A DNA stretch of 64,000 nucleotides from positions 1-64,000 of the forward strand of contig CAMCNU010000002.1 in assembly GCA_945876385.1 (NCBI GenBank), written 5' to 3'. This stretch comes from an uncultured Veillonellaceae bacterium. Its GTDB lineage: Bacteria; Bacillota; Negativicutes; Veillonellales; Negativicoccaceae. The notes beneath the pieces were generated by a model. The model was not told the DNA's origin. It worked only from the letters and a program-made list of their open reading frames with translations, and did no database searches. Position numbers and translations under genes: made by a program. Below are positions 35,681 to 43,463 of the stretch, piece by piece (the first letter of the stretch is position 1; each line of letters starts with the position of its first letter).

Positions 35681-36715
35681 CTACGATTTACGCTCCGGCG
35701 TCGTCGGCGCCAGCACGACGCCCAAGTTGCGGGCCCAGCACAGCCCGACCACGACCAGCGCCGCCACAATCAATCCGCCGAGCACCAAGTTCAAATGCAC
35801 GACCACCAGCGAAATCATACCCAAAAACGCCGTAATCGCATACATCAACAGCACCACTTGCTTTTGCGACAAGCCTTTGTCCAGCAAGCGGTGATGCAAA
35901 TGTCCGCGGTCCGGCGAGAAAATCGGCACCCCGCGCAAATAACGGCGCACAATCGCCAGCGCCGTGTCCATGATCGGCAAGCCCAGCGCAATAACCGGTA
36001 CGACAAGCGCCACCGTCGCCGCCGTCTTCATCACGCCCATAATCGATACCGCCGCCAAGACGTACCCGAGAAACATACTGCCCGTATCGCCCATAAAAAT
36101 CCGCGCCGGATTGAAATTGTACTGCAAAAAGCCGAGCGCCGCGCCCGCCATCGCGACCGTAATCAACGCGCTCGCCTGTTGCCCCATCTGGTAGGCGATC
36201 AAGGCCACCGACACCGCCGCAATCGAGGATACCCCCGCGGCCAAACCGTCCAGACCGTCAATCAAGTTGACCATGTTGGTAAATCCGACCACCCACAAAA
36301 TCGTCAGCGGCACGGAAATCAAGTTGCTGAGATAGATATACTGCTCCCCGAACGGATTCATCAACCATTCCATTTGCACGCCGAACGCCACCAAGATCGC
36401 GGCCGCGACAACCTGTCCCGCCAATTTGACTTTGGCGGGGATTTGGCAAATATCGTCCCAGATGCCCACCATGATGATGACGGTCGCGCCCGCCAACAGG
36501 CCGACGACATCCTGCGTCAGCGGCAGACTGTAAAGCACCGCCGCCATAAAGCCGAGGTAAATCCCCAACCCGCCCAAGCGCGGAATCACTTCATGATGCA
36601 CCTTGCGCGCATTGGGGTTGTCCATCGCACCGACACGCACCGCCAATTTTTTGACCGACGGTGTGACCGCATACGTCACCACCAACGCAATCGCAAACGC
36701 AATCAAATACGCCAT
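35681..36715 (-). CDS. wecA: Undecaprenyl-phosphate GlcNAc-1-phosphate transferase (WecA/TagO family)
   Basis: 344 residues, about ten membrane helices. Motifs of the MraY/WecA superfamily: GIWDDICQIPAKVKL (DD), NLIDGLDGLAAGVS, FNPARIFMGDTGSMFLGY and the cytoplasmic RGHLHHRLLDKG (HHR). It starts lipid-linked surface polysaccharide synthesis by moving GlcNAc-1-P to undecaprenyl phosphate. AGGAGG 8 nt before the ATG. The symbol is by family; tagO would be equally valid. Confidence 0.93.
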   Translation of the reverse strand: MAYLIAFAIALVVTYAVTPSVKKLAVRVGAMDNPNARKVHHEVIPRLGGLGIYLGFMAAVLYSLPLTQDVVGLLAGATVIIMVGIWDDICQIPAKVKLAGQVVAAAILVAFGVQMEWLMNPFGEQYIYLSNLISVPLTILWVVGFTNMVNLIDGLDGLAAGVSSIAAVSVALIAYQMGQQASALITVAMAGAALGFLQYNFNPARIFMGDTGSMFLGYVLAAVSIMGVMKTAATVALVVPVIALGLPIMDTALAIVRRYLRGVPIFSPDRGHLHHRLLDKGLSQKQVVLLMYAITAFLGMISLVVVHLNLVLGGLIVAALVVVGLCWARNLGVVLAPTTPERKS

Positions 36716-36784
36716 GCACCCAATCCTCCTTGTCAATCAGTTTCATTGTAGCACAATCGGCGCCAAATCCTAAATCCGGACACC

Positions 36785-36812
36785 AAAAAAACCTGCCCGT
36801 AAGCAGGTTTTT
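36785..36812. terminator. Terminator of the small outer-membrane protein gene
   Basis: AACCTGC/GCAGGTT stem with A run before and T run after; 5 nt past the stop codon. Confidence 0.85.
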
Positions 36813-36817
36813 CTCCG

Positions 36818-37330
36818 TCAGAAACGATAATTGAGTCCGACGCCGACCCCTTTGCGGTCTACCGTCTTGTCCCGATCCTGATACGTATAGTTGACGTCCA
36901 AATCAAATTGCGGGTTCAAATCGTACAGCGCGCCGACTTTGTATTCCTTTTCCGCGCTGCTGTACTTAAAGCTCGCATAGCCGTCAAACTTGTCCGACAG
37001 ATACGTCATCCCTTCGACACCGGCATAAAACTTGTGACCGACCTGATCGATGTCGCGATTGCCGACAGTGACATACACATTGTTGTTCAAACGATACTTC
37101 CCGTAAATATCGAGTTCGTTGCCTTCGTGAATCAACTTGCGATATTCCACGCCGACGACCACCTGATCGGCGACACTGTGTTCCGCATACAACGCGTGCG
37201 ATCCGTCCCGTGCGCCGTTGTAACCGTAGCCGACATGCGTGCCGCCTTCCGGTACATAGGTCACCGGCGCCGCCAGCGCCGCCATCGCCATGGCGCTCAA
37301 CCCCAATGTCAGACCGAGTATTTTTTTCAT
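36818..37330 (-). CDS. Small outer-membrane beta-barrel protein
   Basis: 170 residues. Clear signal peptide (KKILGLTLGLSAMAMAALA-AP) followed by alternating amphipathic strands with many aromatic girdle residues (GYASFKYSSAEKEYKVGALY, FDLDVNYTYQDRD) and a C-terminal Phe (VGVGLNYRF), the BAM recognition pattern. Eight strands would fit the length. Function (porin, adhesion or stabilisation) is unknown. AGGAGG lies upstream and TATAAT sits at 37366-37371. Confidence 0.85.
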   Translation of the reverse strand: MKKILGLTLGLSAMAMAALAAPVTYVPEGGTHVGYGYNGARDGSHALYAEHSVADQVVVGVEYRKLIHEGNELDIYGKYRLNNNVYVTVGNRDIDQVGHKFYAGVEGMTYLSDKFDGYASFKYSSAEKEYKVGALYDLNPQFDLDVNYTYQDRDKTVDRKGVGVGLNYRF

Positions 37331-37365
37331 TTCCGTACCTCCTCTCTCTTCTTCCGATTAGTTCT

Positions 37366-37371
37366 ATTATA
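37366..37371 (-). promoter_or_regulatory. -10 element of the outer-membrane protein gene
   Basis: TATAAT on the minus strand, 36 nt before the start codon; no good -35 is visible. Confidence 0.45.
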
Positions 37372-37456
37372 GCAAACTTCCGCACGGAAAAACACCGCCG
37401 CGGTCAATTTCCGCAAAAACTTTTTCCGTCGCAACGCACGACCGCCGCCAATCACG

Positions 37457-37462
37457 TATAAT
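37457..37462 (+). promoter_or_regulatory. -10 element of the hydroxyacid dehydrogenase gene
   Basis: TATAAT on the plus strand, 27 nt before the start codon, followed by AGGAGG; -35 not convincing. Confidence 0.45.
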
Positions 37463-37489
37463 ACCGGTAAGACTATCAGGAGGTGGAAA

Positions 37490-38440
37490 ATGACACATCA
37501 ATTGGCGATTTTAAATCGCGTCAAACCCGAACAACTGAGCGCCCTGCAAGCGCGGCATCCGCACACGACCATCACGGCGTACCCCGATGCAGCGAGCGCT
37601 CTGCCGCATCTGGCAAAAACCGACATCATCGCGTTGTGGGGATTTACCGACCCGACCCCGCTGCTGGAGGCCGCCCCGCATGTGCGCTGGCTGCATTCGC
37701 TCAGCGCAGGGGTCGAGCAGCTGCTCCCGCCCGCCGTCGTCAACAGTGACATCATCGTCACCAACTCCGGCGGCGTCCACGACCATCCCGTCGCCGAGCG
37801 GGTCATGGCGATGGCCCTGGCCTTGGCGCACGAGCTCCCCGCGTCGATTCGCGCGCAGGACCGGCATGAATGGAAACGGCTGGCGTTTCAGCCGCTGGAC
37901 GGACAGACCATGCTCATCGTCGGTTTCGGTCGTATCGGCAAGTCCGTCGCGGTGCGCGCCCGCGCCTTCGGTATGCATATCATCGCCGCCAAGCATCGAC
38001 CGACGCACGAACCGCTCGCCGACGAAGTCATCGCGGGCGGCGACCTTGCGGCCGCACTCGGTCGCGCCGACTATGTGGTCTGCGCCCTGCCGGGCACGCC
38101 CGACACGGACGGCTACTTTGACGAACACGCCTTTGCCGCGATGAAACCCGGCGCGACTTTTATCAATATCGGCCGCGGCTCGCAAGTCGACGAGCCCGCC
38201 CTCATCCGCGCCCTCGCAGACGGCCGCATCGGCGGCGCGGGGCTCGACGTCGTCGCCCGTGAACCGCTCGCGGCGGATTCACCGCTCTGGGACATGGAGC
38301 GGGTCATCATCACCGGCCACAGCGCCGCCAGCTCGCACGGATTTTTCACGCGCGTCCTGCGCCAGCTGGACCGCAACCTCACCCTTTTCGAGGCGGGGGA
38401 ACCCTTGGAATACGTCATCGATAAACAATTGCGCTATTGA
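37490..38440 (+). CDS. D-isomer-specific 2-hydroxyacid dehydrogenase
   Basis: 316 residues. Rossmann loop IVGFGRIGKSVAVRARAFG, the catalytic Arg in NIGRGSQVDEPALIRALADG, Glu in VVAREPLAADSPLW and His in TGHSAASSHGF. NAD(P)-dependent reduction of 2-oxo acids in the cytoplasm; the residue after strand 2 (AAKHRPT) is basic, which favours NADP(H). It lacks the extra domains of SerA. AGGAGGTGG precedes the ATG. Stand-alone gene on the plus strand. Confidence 0.92.
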   Translation: MTHQLAILNRVKPEQLSALQARHPHTTITAYPDAASALPHLAKTDIIALWGFTDPTPLLEAAPHVRWLHSLSAGVEQLLPPAVVNSDIIVTNSGGVHDHPVAERVMAMALALAHELPASIRAQDRHEWKRLAFQPLDGQTMLIVGFGRIGKSVAVRARAFGMHIIAAKHRPTHEPLADEVIAGGDLAAALGRADYVVCALPGTPDTDGYFDEHAFAAMKPGATFINIGRGSQVDEPALIRALADGRIGGAGLDVVAREPLAADSPLWDMERVIITGHSAASSHGFFTRVLRQLDRNLTLFEAGEPLEYVIDKQLRY

Positions 38441-38446
38441 CACGAC

Positions 38447-38479
38447 AAACGGCGACAACCTTTCGGTTGTCGCCGTTTT
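38447..38479. terminator. Bidirectional terminator between hydroxyacid dehydrogenase and phosphohexomutase genes
   Basis: 14-bp stem AAACGGCGACAACC and its complement, TTTC loop, T run; convergent genes on both sides. Confidence 0.9.
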
Positions 38480-38497
38480 ACGCTGCCTGTATGCCCG

Positions 38498-39877
38498 TCA
38501 CGCACCCGTCACAAAGGGGGCCACTACGGCCAGTACTTCGTCACGCTTGGCCGCCATCAATGCCGCATCGCCGCGCGTTTCGAGATTGAACCGCACCAGC
38601 GGCTCGGTATTGGACCCGCGCAAGTTGAACCGCCAATCGCCGAAATCCATACTCACGCCGTCCAGATGCTTGACCTCGTGTGCCTGCCCGGCATACGCGT
38701 CTTCCACCGCCGCCAAGACCTGCGCCGTCGAGGTCACCTGCCGATTGATTTCACCGCTGCACGGGTATGCCCGCGCCATCTCGGCGACCATCTCGGACAA
38801 CGGCAGCCCCGTATCCGACATGATTTGCACCACGATGAGCCACGGAATCATCCCGCTGTCGCAATAGGAGAAATCGCGGAAGAAATGATGCGCGCTCATC
38901 TCCGCCCCGTACAGACCGTCCACGCGACGCATCGTCTCTTTCATAAAGGCATGGCCGCCCTTTGATTCGACGGGGATACCGCCGTACGCGGCGCAAATCG
39001 CCTGCGTATTCCAATAGAGCCGCGGATCGTGAATGATTTTTTCGCCGGGATGCCGCTCCAAAAAGTATCGCGCCAAGAGTCCCAGCACATAGTACCCTTC
39101 GAGGAATGTACCCTGCTCGTCGATGAAAAAGCAACGGTCAAAATCGCCGTCCCAGGCGATACCGATATCCGCGCCGGTTTCTTTGACCGCCCGAATCGTG
39201 ACCTCGCGATTTTCCGCGAGCATCGGGTTGGGTACACCGTGCGGGAAGGTCGCGTCCGCGTCCATGTACAGCTCGGTCCACTGCAACGGCAGCCGTGTTT
39301 GCAACGACCGAAACGCAATCCCCGCACCGCCGTTGCCCGCATTGACCACCGCCTTGAGCGGCGCAATCGTGTCGGGCTTCACATACGCCAACAGCGAATC
39401 GATATAGTCATGCTGTATCTCAAGTGCCGTCACCTGTCCCCGCGTCGTCGGTGTCGGAAAATCGCGGTCGGCAAAAACACGCGCCTCGATGTCCTTCAGT
39501 CCCGTATCCGCGCTGATGGGTATCCCCTCTTCACGCACGAGCTTGAGCCCGTTGTAATCGACCGGGTTGTGACTGGCCGTCACCATAATCCCGCCGTCCA
39601 GTCCGTAGCGAAACGTCGCGTAGTACACCATCTCCGTCCCGCAGACGCCGATGTTGCGGACATTCGCCCCGCCGTCCAGCAGTCCTTCCGTGACCGCCTG
39701 CGCCAAGGCGGGGGAAGACTCGCGGATATCATAACCGACCGCGACATCACGCGGGTGATACTGCTCGACATAGGCGCGCCCGACGCGATACGCCAACGCC
39801 GCATCGACTTCGACCGGGACCAGACCGCGGATATCATACGCCTTGAAGCCGTCCCGACTGCGTTCACTCCACTTCAT
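38498..39877 (-). CDS. Phosphomannomutase/phosphoglucomutase
   Basis: 459 residues. Alpha-D-phosphohexomutase motifs: KAYDIRG at the start, the catalytic serine loop GGIMVTASHNPVDYNGLKL, metal loop AWDGDFDRCFFID, sugar-recognition loop AEMSAHHFFRDFSYCDSG and the C-terminal phosphate loop RGSNTEPLVRFN. It makes hexose-1-phosphates for envelope glycans. Its start overlaps the yerC stop by 14 nt, tying both to the same transcript. Confidence 0.95.
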   Translation of the reverse strand: MKWSERSRDGFKAYDIRGLVPVEVDAALAYRVGRAYVEQYHPRDVAVGYDIRESSPALAQAVTEGLLDGGANVRNIGVCGTEMVYYATFRYGLDGGIMVTASHNPVDYNGLKLVREEGIPISADTGLKDIEARVFADRDFPTPTTRGQVTALEIQHDYIDSLLAYVKPDTIAPLKAVVNAGNGGAGIAFRSLQTRLPLQWTELYMDADATFPHGVPNPMLAENREVTIRAVKETGADIGIAWDGDFDRCFFIDEQGTFLEGYYVLGLLARYFLERHPGEKIIHDPRLYWNTQAICAAYGGIPVESKGGHAFMKETMRRVDGLYGAEMSAHHFFRDFSYCDSGMIPWLIVVQIMSDTGLPLSEMVAEMARAYPCSGEINRQVTSTAQVLAAVEDAYAGQAHEVKHLDGVSMDFGDWRFNLRGSNTEPLVRFNLETRGDAALMAAKRDEVLAVVAPFVTGA

Positions 39878-40175
39878 CGGTCACCTCCGGCAAGCGTGCC
39901 AAAATCTTCACATACCCGTCCGCACCGAACCGCAGACAGCGCTTGACCCGACTGATCGTCGCCGAGCTCGCCCCCGTCAGCGCCTCAATCCGTTCATACT
40001 TTTCGCCGGCGGCCAAGAGGCGCGCGACCTCCAGTCGCATACTCAAGTCGCGCAACTCCGCCACCGTGCACAAATCTTCCAATAATTCATACGCTTCCTG
40101 CCGCGTCTCCAGCGACAGCAATGCCGTGACCAGTCTGTCAGTCAACGGATTTTCCAAGCGCGGATTCAGACTCAT
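39864..40175 (-). CDS. yerC: YerC/YecD-type TrpR-related regulator
   Basis: 103 residues from the ATG at 40175 (AAGGAGGG 6 nt upstream; an earlier ATG abuts it). TrpR-like helical fold: LSLETRQEAYELLEDLCTVA, ELRDLSMRLEVARLLAAGEK and the helix-turn-helix YERIEALTGASSATISRVKR. The family is widespread in Firmicutes; effector and targets are not established. A 10-bp inverted repeat sits exactly over its promoter, suggesting autoregulation. Co-transcribed with the phosphohexomutase gene. Confidence 0.9.
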   Translation of the reverse strand: MSLNPRLENPLTDRLVTALLSLETRQEAYELLEDLCTVAELRDLSMRLEVARLLAAGEKYERIEALTGASSATISRVKRCLRFGADGYVKILARLPEVTDEVE

Positions 40176-40187
40176 CGTCATCCCTCC

Positions 40188-40227
40188 TTACTCCTGTCAT
40201 TATAACTAATTACAGGAGTAAAGCCAA
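40188..40227 (-). promoter_or_regulatory. yerC promoter with 10-bp inverted repeat (candidate operator)
   Basis: Minus strand: TTGGCT (40222-40227), 17-nt spacer, TATAAT (40199-40204). Perfect inverted repeat TTACTCCTGT/ACAGGAGTAA, arms 40188-40197 and 40212-40221, so one arm fills the spacer between -35 and -10 and the other lies just after -10. The downstream arm is close to but separate from the ribosome site. Confidence 0.65.
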
Positions 40228-40236
40228 CCGCTCCGG

Positions 40237-41337
40237 TTAATCCGTGACGGAAGATGCCGCCTCGGGCACGGTATTTTTCTTGAGCAAAGTCCGTACGAAG
40301 ATGACCCCGACCATGAAGATACCGACATAGCCGACAAAGGGATAAATCAGCGATACCAACGCGCCGAACGGGAGCGACCCGCCGGTCATGAATACTGCCC
40401 CCAACGCCACCGTCAAGGCGACTTCCCATTTTTCCGGGACGTACTTCATGAATTCGTTTTTAATCAGCCAGTACATCGGTGCGGTCGTCGAGTAGATACC
40501 GAGCAAGATGATGACCGAGAACGTCATCGCGACCAACGGACTGATTTTGGCGCCCAGGTACAGATTCGGCACTTGCAGAGCGATGACTTCATTGAAGTTG
40601 GCCAGCATCCCGCACAACATCCCGAACACCGTAATCATCAAACACAGACCGCCCGTAAAGCCCGCAATTCCCGCTTCCTTGCGGCTGTTTGCCCGCGCGC
40701 CGAGTTCCGTGAAGAACACCGTCCCCGCCAGCATGTTGTAACAAAAGAACAAGACGCCCGCCTGCCACCAGCTGTCCGCCGGCTGTACCGCTTCGGCCGC
40801 CGCGGTCACGACGACATCCGCCGTGCCCGTGAAATCACGGAAAAAGGTCACCATCCCGACCGCCACCGTAAAGACGACAATCGCCGGTCCGATGGCACCG
40901 ATGATATCCACCATTCGGCGCAGACCGCCCAGCACCGTCACCATCGCCAAGAGTCCCATGCCCAGCACGCCCCACATCGCCGGCATTTGGAAAAACTCCT
41001 GCGTGATGGCCCCGCTGCCGGAAATCATGATGACGACGATACTGAAGATAAAGACCATCGTGAAATATTCCACCGCGCGGCCCAAGTACTCCCCGCAATA
41101 ATACCGAAACACCCGTCCCGGCCGCTTGAGTTGCAACGCATGCCCGTTCATCATCAAAATCGCGCCCAGACTGCAAAACAGTACCGCACTGATGACCGCG
41201 CCGTAAATCCCGTTCACTCCGTACGACACGAAAAACTGCAACACTTCCTGCCCCGTCGCAAAGCCCGAGCCGATGAGGTAGGCTACGTAGGCCCCGCTTA
41301 ATTTCAATACGTTTTTCCAACTGACTTGTCCGCTCAT
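40237..41337 (-). CDS. YkvI-family membrane transporter
   Basis: 366 residues from the ATG at 41337 (GGTGAG just upstream; an ATG four codons earlier overlaps the aminotransferase stop). About ten helices. The opening WKNVLKLSGAYVAYLIGSGFATGQEVLQFF (cited in part) with its unwound GSGFATGQE segment is the YkvI signature, related to branched-chain and other amino-acid permeases of the APC superfamily. Substrate unknown. It overlaps the aminotransferase gene upstream, implying a linked substrate. Confidence 0.85.
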   Translation of the reverse strand: MSGQVSWKNVLKLSGAYVAYLIGSGFATGQEVLQFFVSYGVNGIYGAVISAVLFCSLGAILMMNGHALQLKRPGRVFRYYCGEYLGRAVEYFTMVFIFSIVVIMISGSGAITQEFFQMPAMWGVLGMGLLAMVTVLGGLRRMVDIIGAIGPAIVVFTVAVGMVTFFRDFTGTADVVVTAAAEAVQPADSWWQAGVLFFCYNMLAGTVFFTELGARANSRKEAGIAGFTGGLCLMITVFGMLCGMLANFNEVIALQVPNLYLGAKISPLVAMTFSVIILLGIYSTTAPMYWLIKNEFMKYVPEKWEVALTVALGAVFMTGGSLPFGALVSLIYPFVGYVGIFMVGVIFVRTLLKKNTVPEAASSVTD

Positions 41338-41342
41338 GTGAC

Positions 41343-42680
41343 TCACCATCCCTGTCCGCCGACCTCATAGTCGGCCAACTTACCGTCTTCCCATTCTTGT
41401 AATGTTTCTTCGATGACATCCATCGCCCGATCGAGCTCTTCATAGGTAATCACGAGCGGCGGCTGGAACCGCAATACGCTCCCGCCGAAGGCAATCATGA
41501 CAACACCTTTTTCAAAGCAGCGATTGCAAATCGTCAACGCCGCTTCCGGTGCCTTCGTCTTGCGCACCTTGTCACTGACGATATCGATGCCCAGCGACAA
41601 GCCCAGACCGCGCACATCACCGACCGATGCAAACCGCTCTTTCCAGCCGTCCATACGCTGACGGGCGTACACGCCTTTTTCCGTGCTCTGCCGCAGCAAA
41701 TCCTCGCCTTCCAGCATATCGAGTACCGCGAGCGCCGCCGCACAGCAGACCGGATTGGCCGCCGTCGTAAATACATGCGCCGGTTTTTCCAGCGAGGTCA
41801 TAATCTCCTCGCGTCCGACCAACGCCGACAGCGGCAAGCCGCCCGCCAAGGATTTACCGTACACGACCAAGTCCGGTTCCACCCCGAAATGCTCGAGCGA
41901 GCACCACGTCCCCGTCCGGCCGAGTCCCTGCTGGACATCATCAACCGCAAAGAGGATACCGTGTTCCTTGCACAAGTCGTAAAGTGCGCGGAAGTAGCCG
42001 TCCACCGGCTCGAGCAACCCCCCGTCGCCCTGCAAGGTTTCCACGACCACGCAGGCCACTTCATCCGGCGGCAAGTACGTCGCGAGCATCTCCTTAAACG
42101 GCGCAAGATACTCTTCCACCGTGTTCGGCTCACCGGCGCCGTACATCCCGCGATAGCTGTCCGGGAACGGAATATGATGAAATCCCGGAAGCAAGGGACC
42201 GATCTTGCGGCGCATGTTCAAGCTGATGGCCGACATCGAAATCGACCCGTAGGTCGATCCGTGATACGCCCCGACAAAGGTGACGATATTCGGCCGGCCC
42301 GTATAGCCGCGTGCGAACTTAATCAACGCATCGTTGGAGTCCGACCCCGTCAGCCCGAAAATCGCGCGCTTCGGGAAATCGCCCGGTGTCAGCTCGCACA
42401 GACGATGCGCCAGCTTGACCAGCGGCTCATGGTACATATACGCCGGCGTATAATGCACCATCTTGCGTACCTGCGCGACAATCGCATCCACGACCGGTTG
42501 CGGTGTGTGGCCGACATTGAGCGCGCTCGCGCTCGTGAGCAAATCGATGTACTCCTTGCCGTCCACGTCGACCATCGTCGATCCGTGCGCGTGGTCGATG
42601 ACCAAGGGATAATACGGAATCCGTCCCGCCGGTGCGAAATATTGTGCGTCTTCTTGAATCACTGCTGCTGCTCTGCTCAT
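41343..42680 (-). CDS. Class-III pyridoxal-phosphate aminotransferase
   Basis: 445 residues; AAGGAGG 6 nt before the ATG. PLP-binding features: GLTGSDSNDALIKFARGYTGR, FVGAYHGSTYGS (His stacking on PLP), the DDVQQGLGRTGTWCSLEHFG block and the Schiff-base Lys in YGKSLAGGLPLSALVG. It belongs to the 4-aminobutyrate/ornithine/acetylornithine group with an omega-amino or long substrate likely. Co-transcribed with the YkvI transporter; upstream lies a terminator and an isoleucine-type T-box unit. Confidence 0.92.
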   Translation of the reverse strand: MSRAAAVIQEDAQYFAPAGRIPYYPLVIDHAHGSTMVDVDGKEYIDLLTSASALNVGHTPQPVVDAIVAQVRKMVHYTPAYMYHEPLVKLAHRLCELTPGDFPKRAIFGLTGSDSNDALIKFARGYTGRPNIVTFVGAYHGSTYGSISMSAISLNMRRKIGPLLPGFHHIPFPDSYRGMYGAGEPNTVEEYLAPFKEMLATYLPPDEVACVVVETLQGDGGLLEPVDGYFRALYDLCKEHGILFAVDDVQQGLGRTGTWCSLEHFGVEPDLVVYGKSLAGGLPLSALVGREEIMTSLEKPAHVFTTAANPVCCAAALAVLDMLEGEDLLRQSTEKGVYARQRMDGWKERFASVGDVRGLGLSLGIDIVSDKVRKTKAPEAALTICNRCFEKGVVMIAFGGSVLRFQPPLVITYEELDRAMDVIEETLQEWEDGKLADYEVGGQGW

Positions 42681-42814
42681 GATATCCTCCTTATGTACTC
42701 AATGATGACGATTACTCCTTACTGATTGCTGTGACCGATCGGACGTGGCGGCTACCCGCCGTCCAATCGCCGACTTGCCTGTGTCTGCATCGCGCTTCTC
42801 CGTTTTCGGCTAAC

Positions 42815-42848
42815 AAAAAAAAGCGACCCCGCTCTCGCAGGATCGCTT
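42815..42848 (-). terminator. Terminator between the T-box-controlled small gene and the aminotransferase
   Basis: Minus strand: 12-bp stem AAGCGATCCTGC/GCGGGGTCGCTT with a GAGA loop followed by eight T residues. A further hairpin (GAGTG/CACTC with CGCG/CGCG) lies just before it, at about 42866-42890. Confidence 0.9.
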
Positions 42849-42905
42849 GACCGCATCCATTCGAGAGTGTCGCGTTTCGCGTCACTCCCGACTCCGTCAT
42901 GCCCC

Positions 42906-43124
42906 CTATCGGGTGGCGATGATACTTCGTCCGTGTACCGCGAACCGCTCATGCATCATGTTCGCGATAATCATAAGGACAACGCGAACAAGGCCCGTAA
43001 TTCGAATGCTAAGCACAAGAAGAAGGGCAATCGTAAGAATAAGGAGACCCGAAAGGACACGGACGATAGCCGTGTTTGCCGCGTTCATGAAGTTGACCTT
43101 CTGATTCATGTTCATGCTGCCCAT
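42906..43124 (-). CDS. 72-residue hydrophobic protein under T-box control
   Basis: Starts MGSMNMNQKVNFMNAANTAI with AAAGGAG 9 nt upstream. The centre (residues about 20-54) is a Leu/Ile/Val-rich membrane segment interrupted by Arg (RVLSGLLILTIALLLVLSIR, then ITGLVRVVLMII). The tail is basic (HERFAVHGRSIIATR). Nine of its ten leucines use CTT, a codon that neighbouring genes use much less. It is the only gene between a T-box terminator and a second strong terminator. I do not recognise it; small membrane protein or long regulatory leader peptide are both open. Confidence 0.55.
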   Translation of the reverse strand: MGSMNMNQKVNFMNAANTAIVRVLSGLLILTIALLLVLSIRITGLVRVVLMIIANMMHERFAVHGRSIIATR

Positions 43125-43175
43125 TGTCGTGTGCTCCTTTCTTGCGATTGGCGTGTCCGCCCGGGGTACGGTAGC

Positions 43176-43403
43176 AAAAACGCCCCCGCAGGAATACTCC
43201 TGCAGGGGCGTAATGTACGCGGTACCACCCTGATTTATCACTTGTCGTCCGTAACGCCGACCGGCGGCATACGCTACTCGATTCACGTATACAGCTCCCG
43301 GGTGATGATTCCCGCCACCGTTTCTATCGACTTGCACCGACCGTCGACTCTCTGAGAGAAAGGATGATGACGATTTTTCCCGTTCCTCGCTTTTGATTAA
43401 TTG
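43176..43403 (-). promoter_or_regulatory. T-box leader, probably isoleucine-specific
   Basis: T-box core AGGGTGGTACCGCG at 43218-43231; the T after GGGTGG pairs with an A discriminator, as in tRNA-Ile. Typical upstream landmarks AGAGAG, GGTGCAAGTC and GGGAGCTG are present, and the specifier region GGGAATCATCACCC offers ATC codons. The terminator stem ACGCCCCTGCAGG/CCTGCGGGGGCGT with T run is at 43176-43211. Confidence 0.85.
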
Positions 43404-43408
43404 CAACA

Positions 43409-43437
43409 ATCATACCAAAGGTAACGCCCCTTGTCAA
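43409..43437 (-). promoter_or_regulatory. Promoter of the isoleucine-type T-box transcript
   Basis: TTGACA (43432-43437) and TATGAT (43409-43414) on the minus strand, 17-nt spacer. Confidence 0.8.
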
Positions 43438-43463
43438 GTCGTTTCCTCATTTTTTACTGCCGG

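Noticed and set aside
42712-42900. 62-codon minus-strand frame after the T-box-controlled small gene
   Set aside because: It runs through a strong terminator hairpin and lacks a proper ribosome site.
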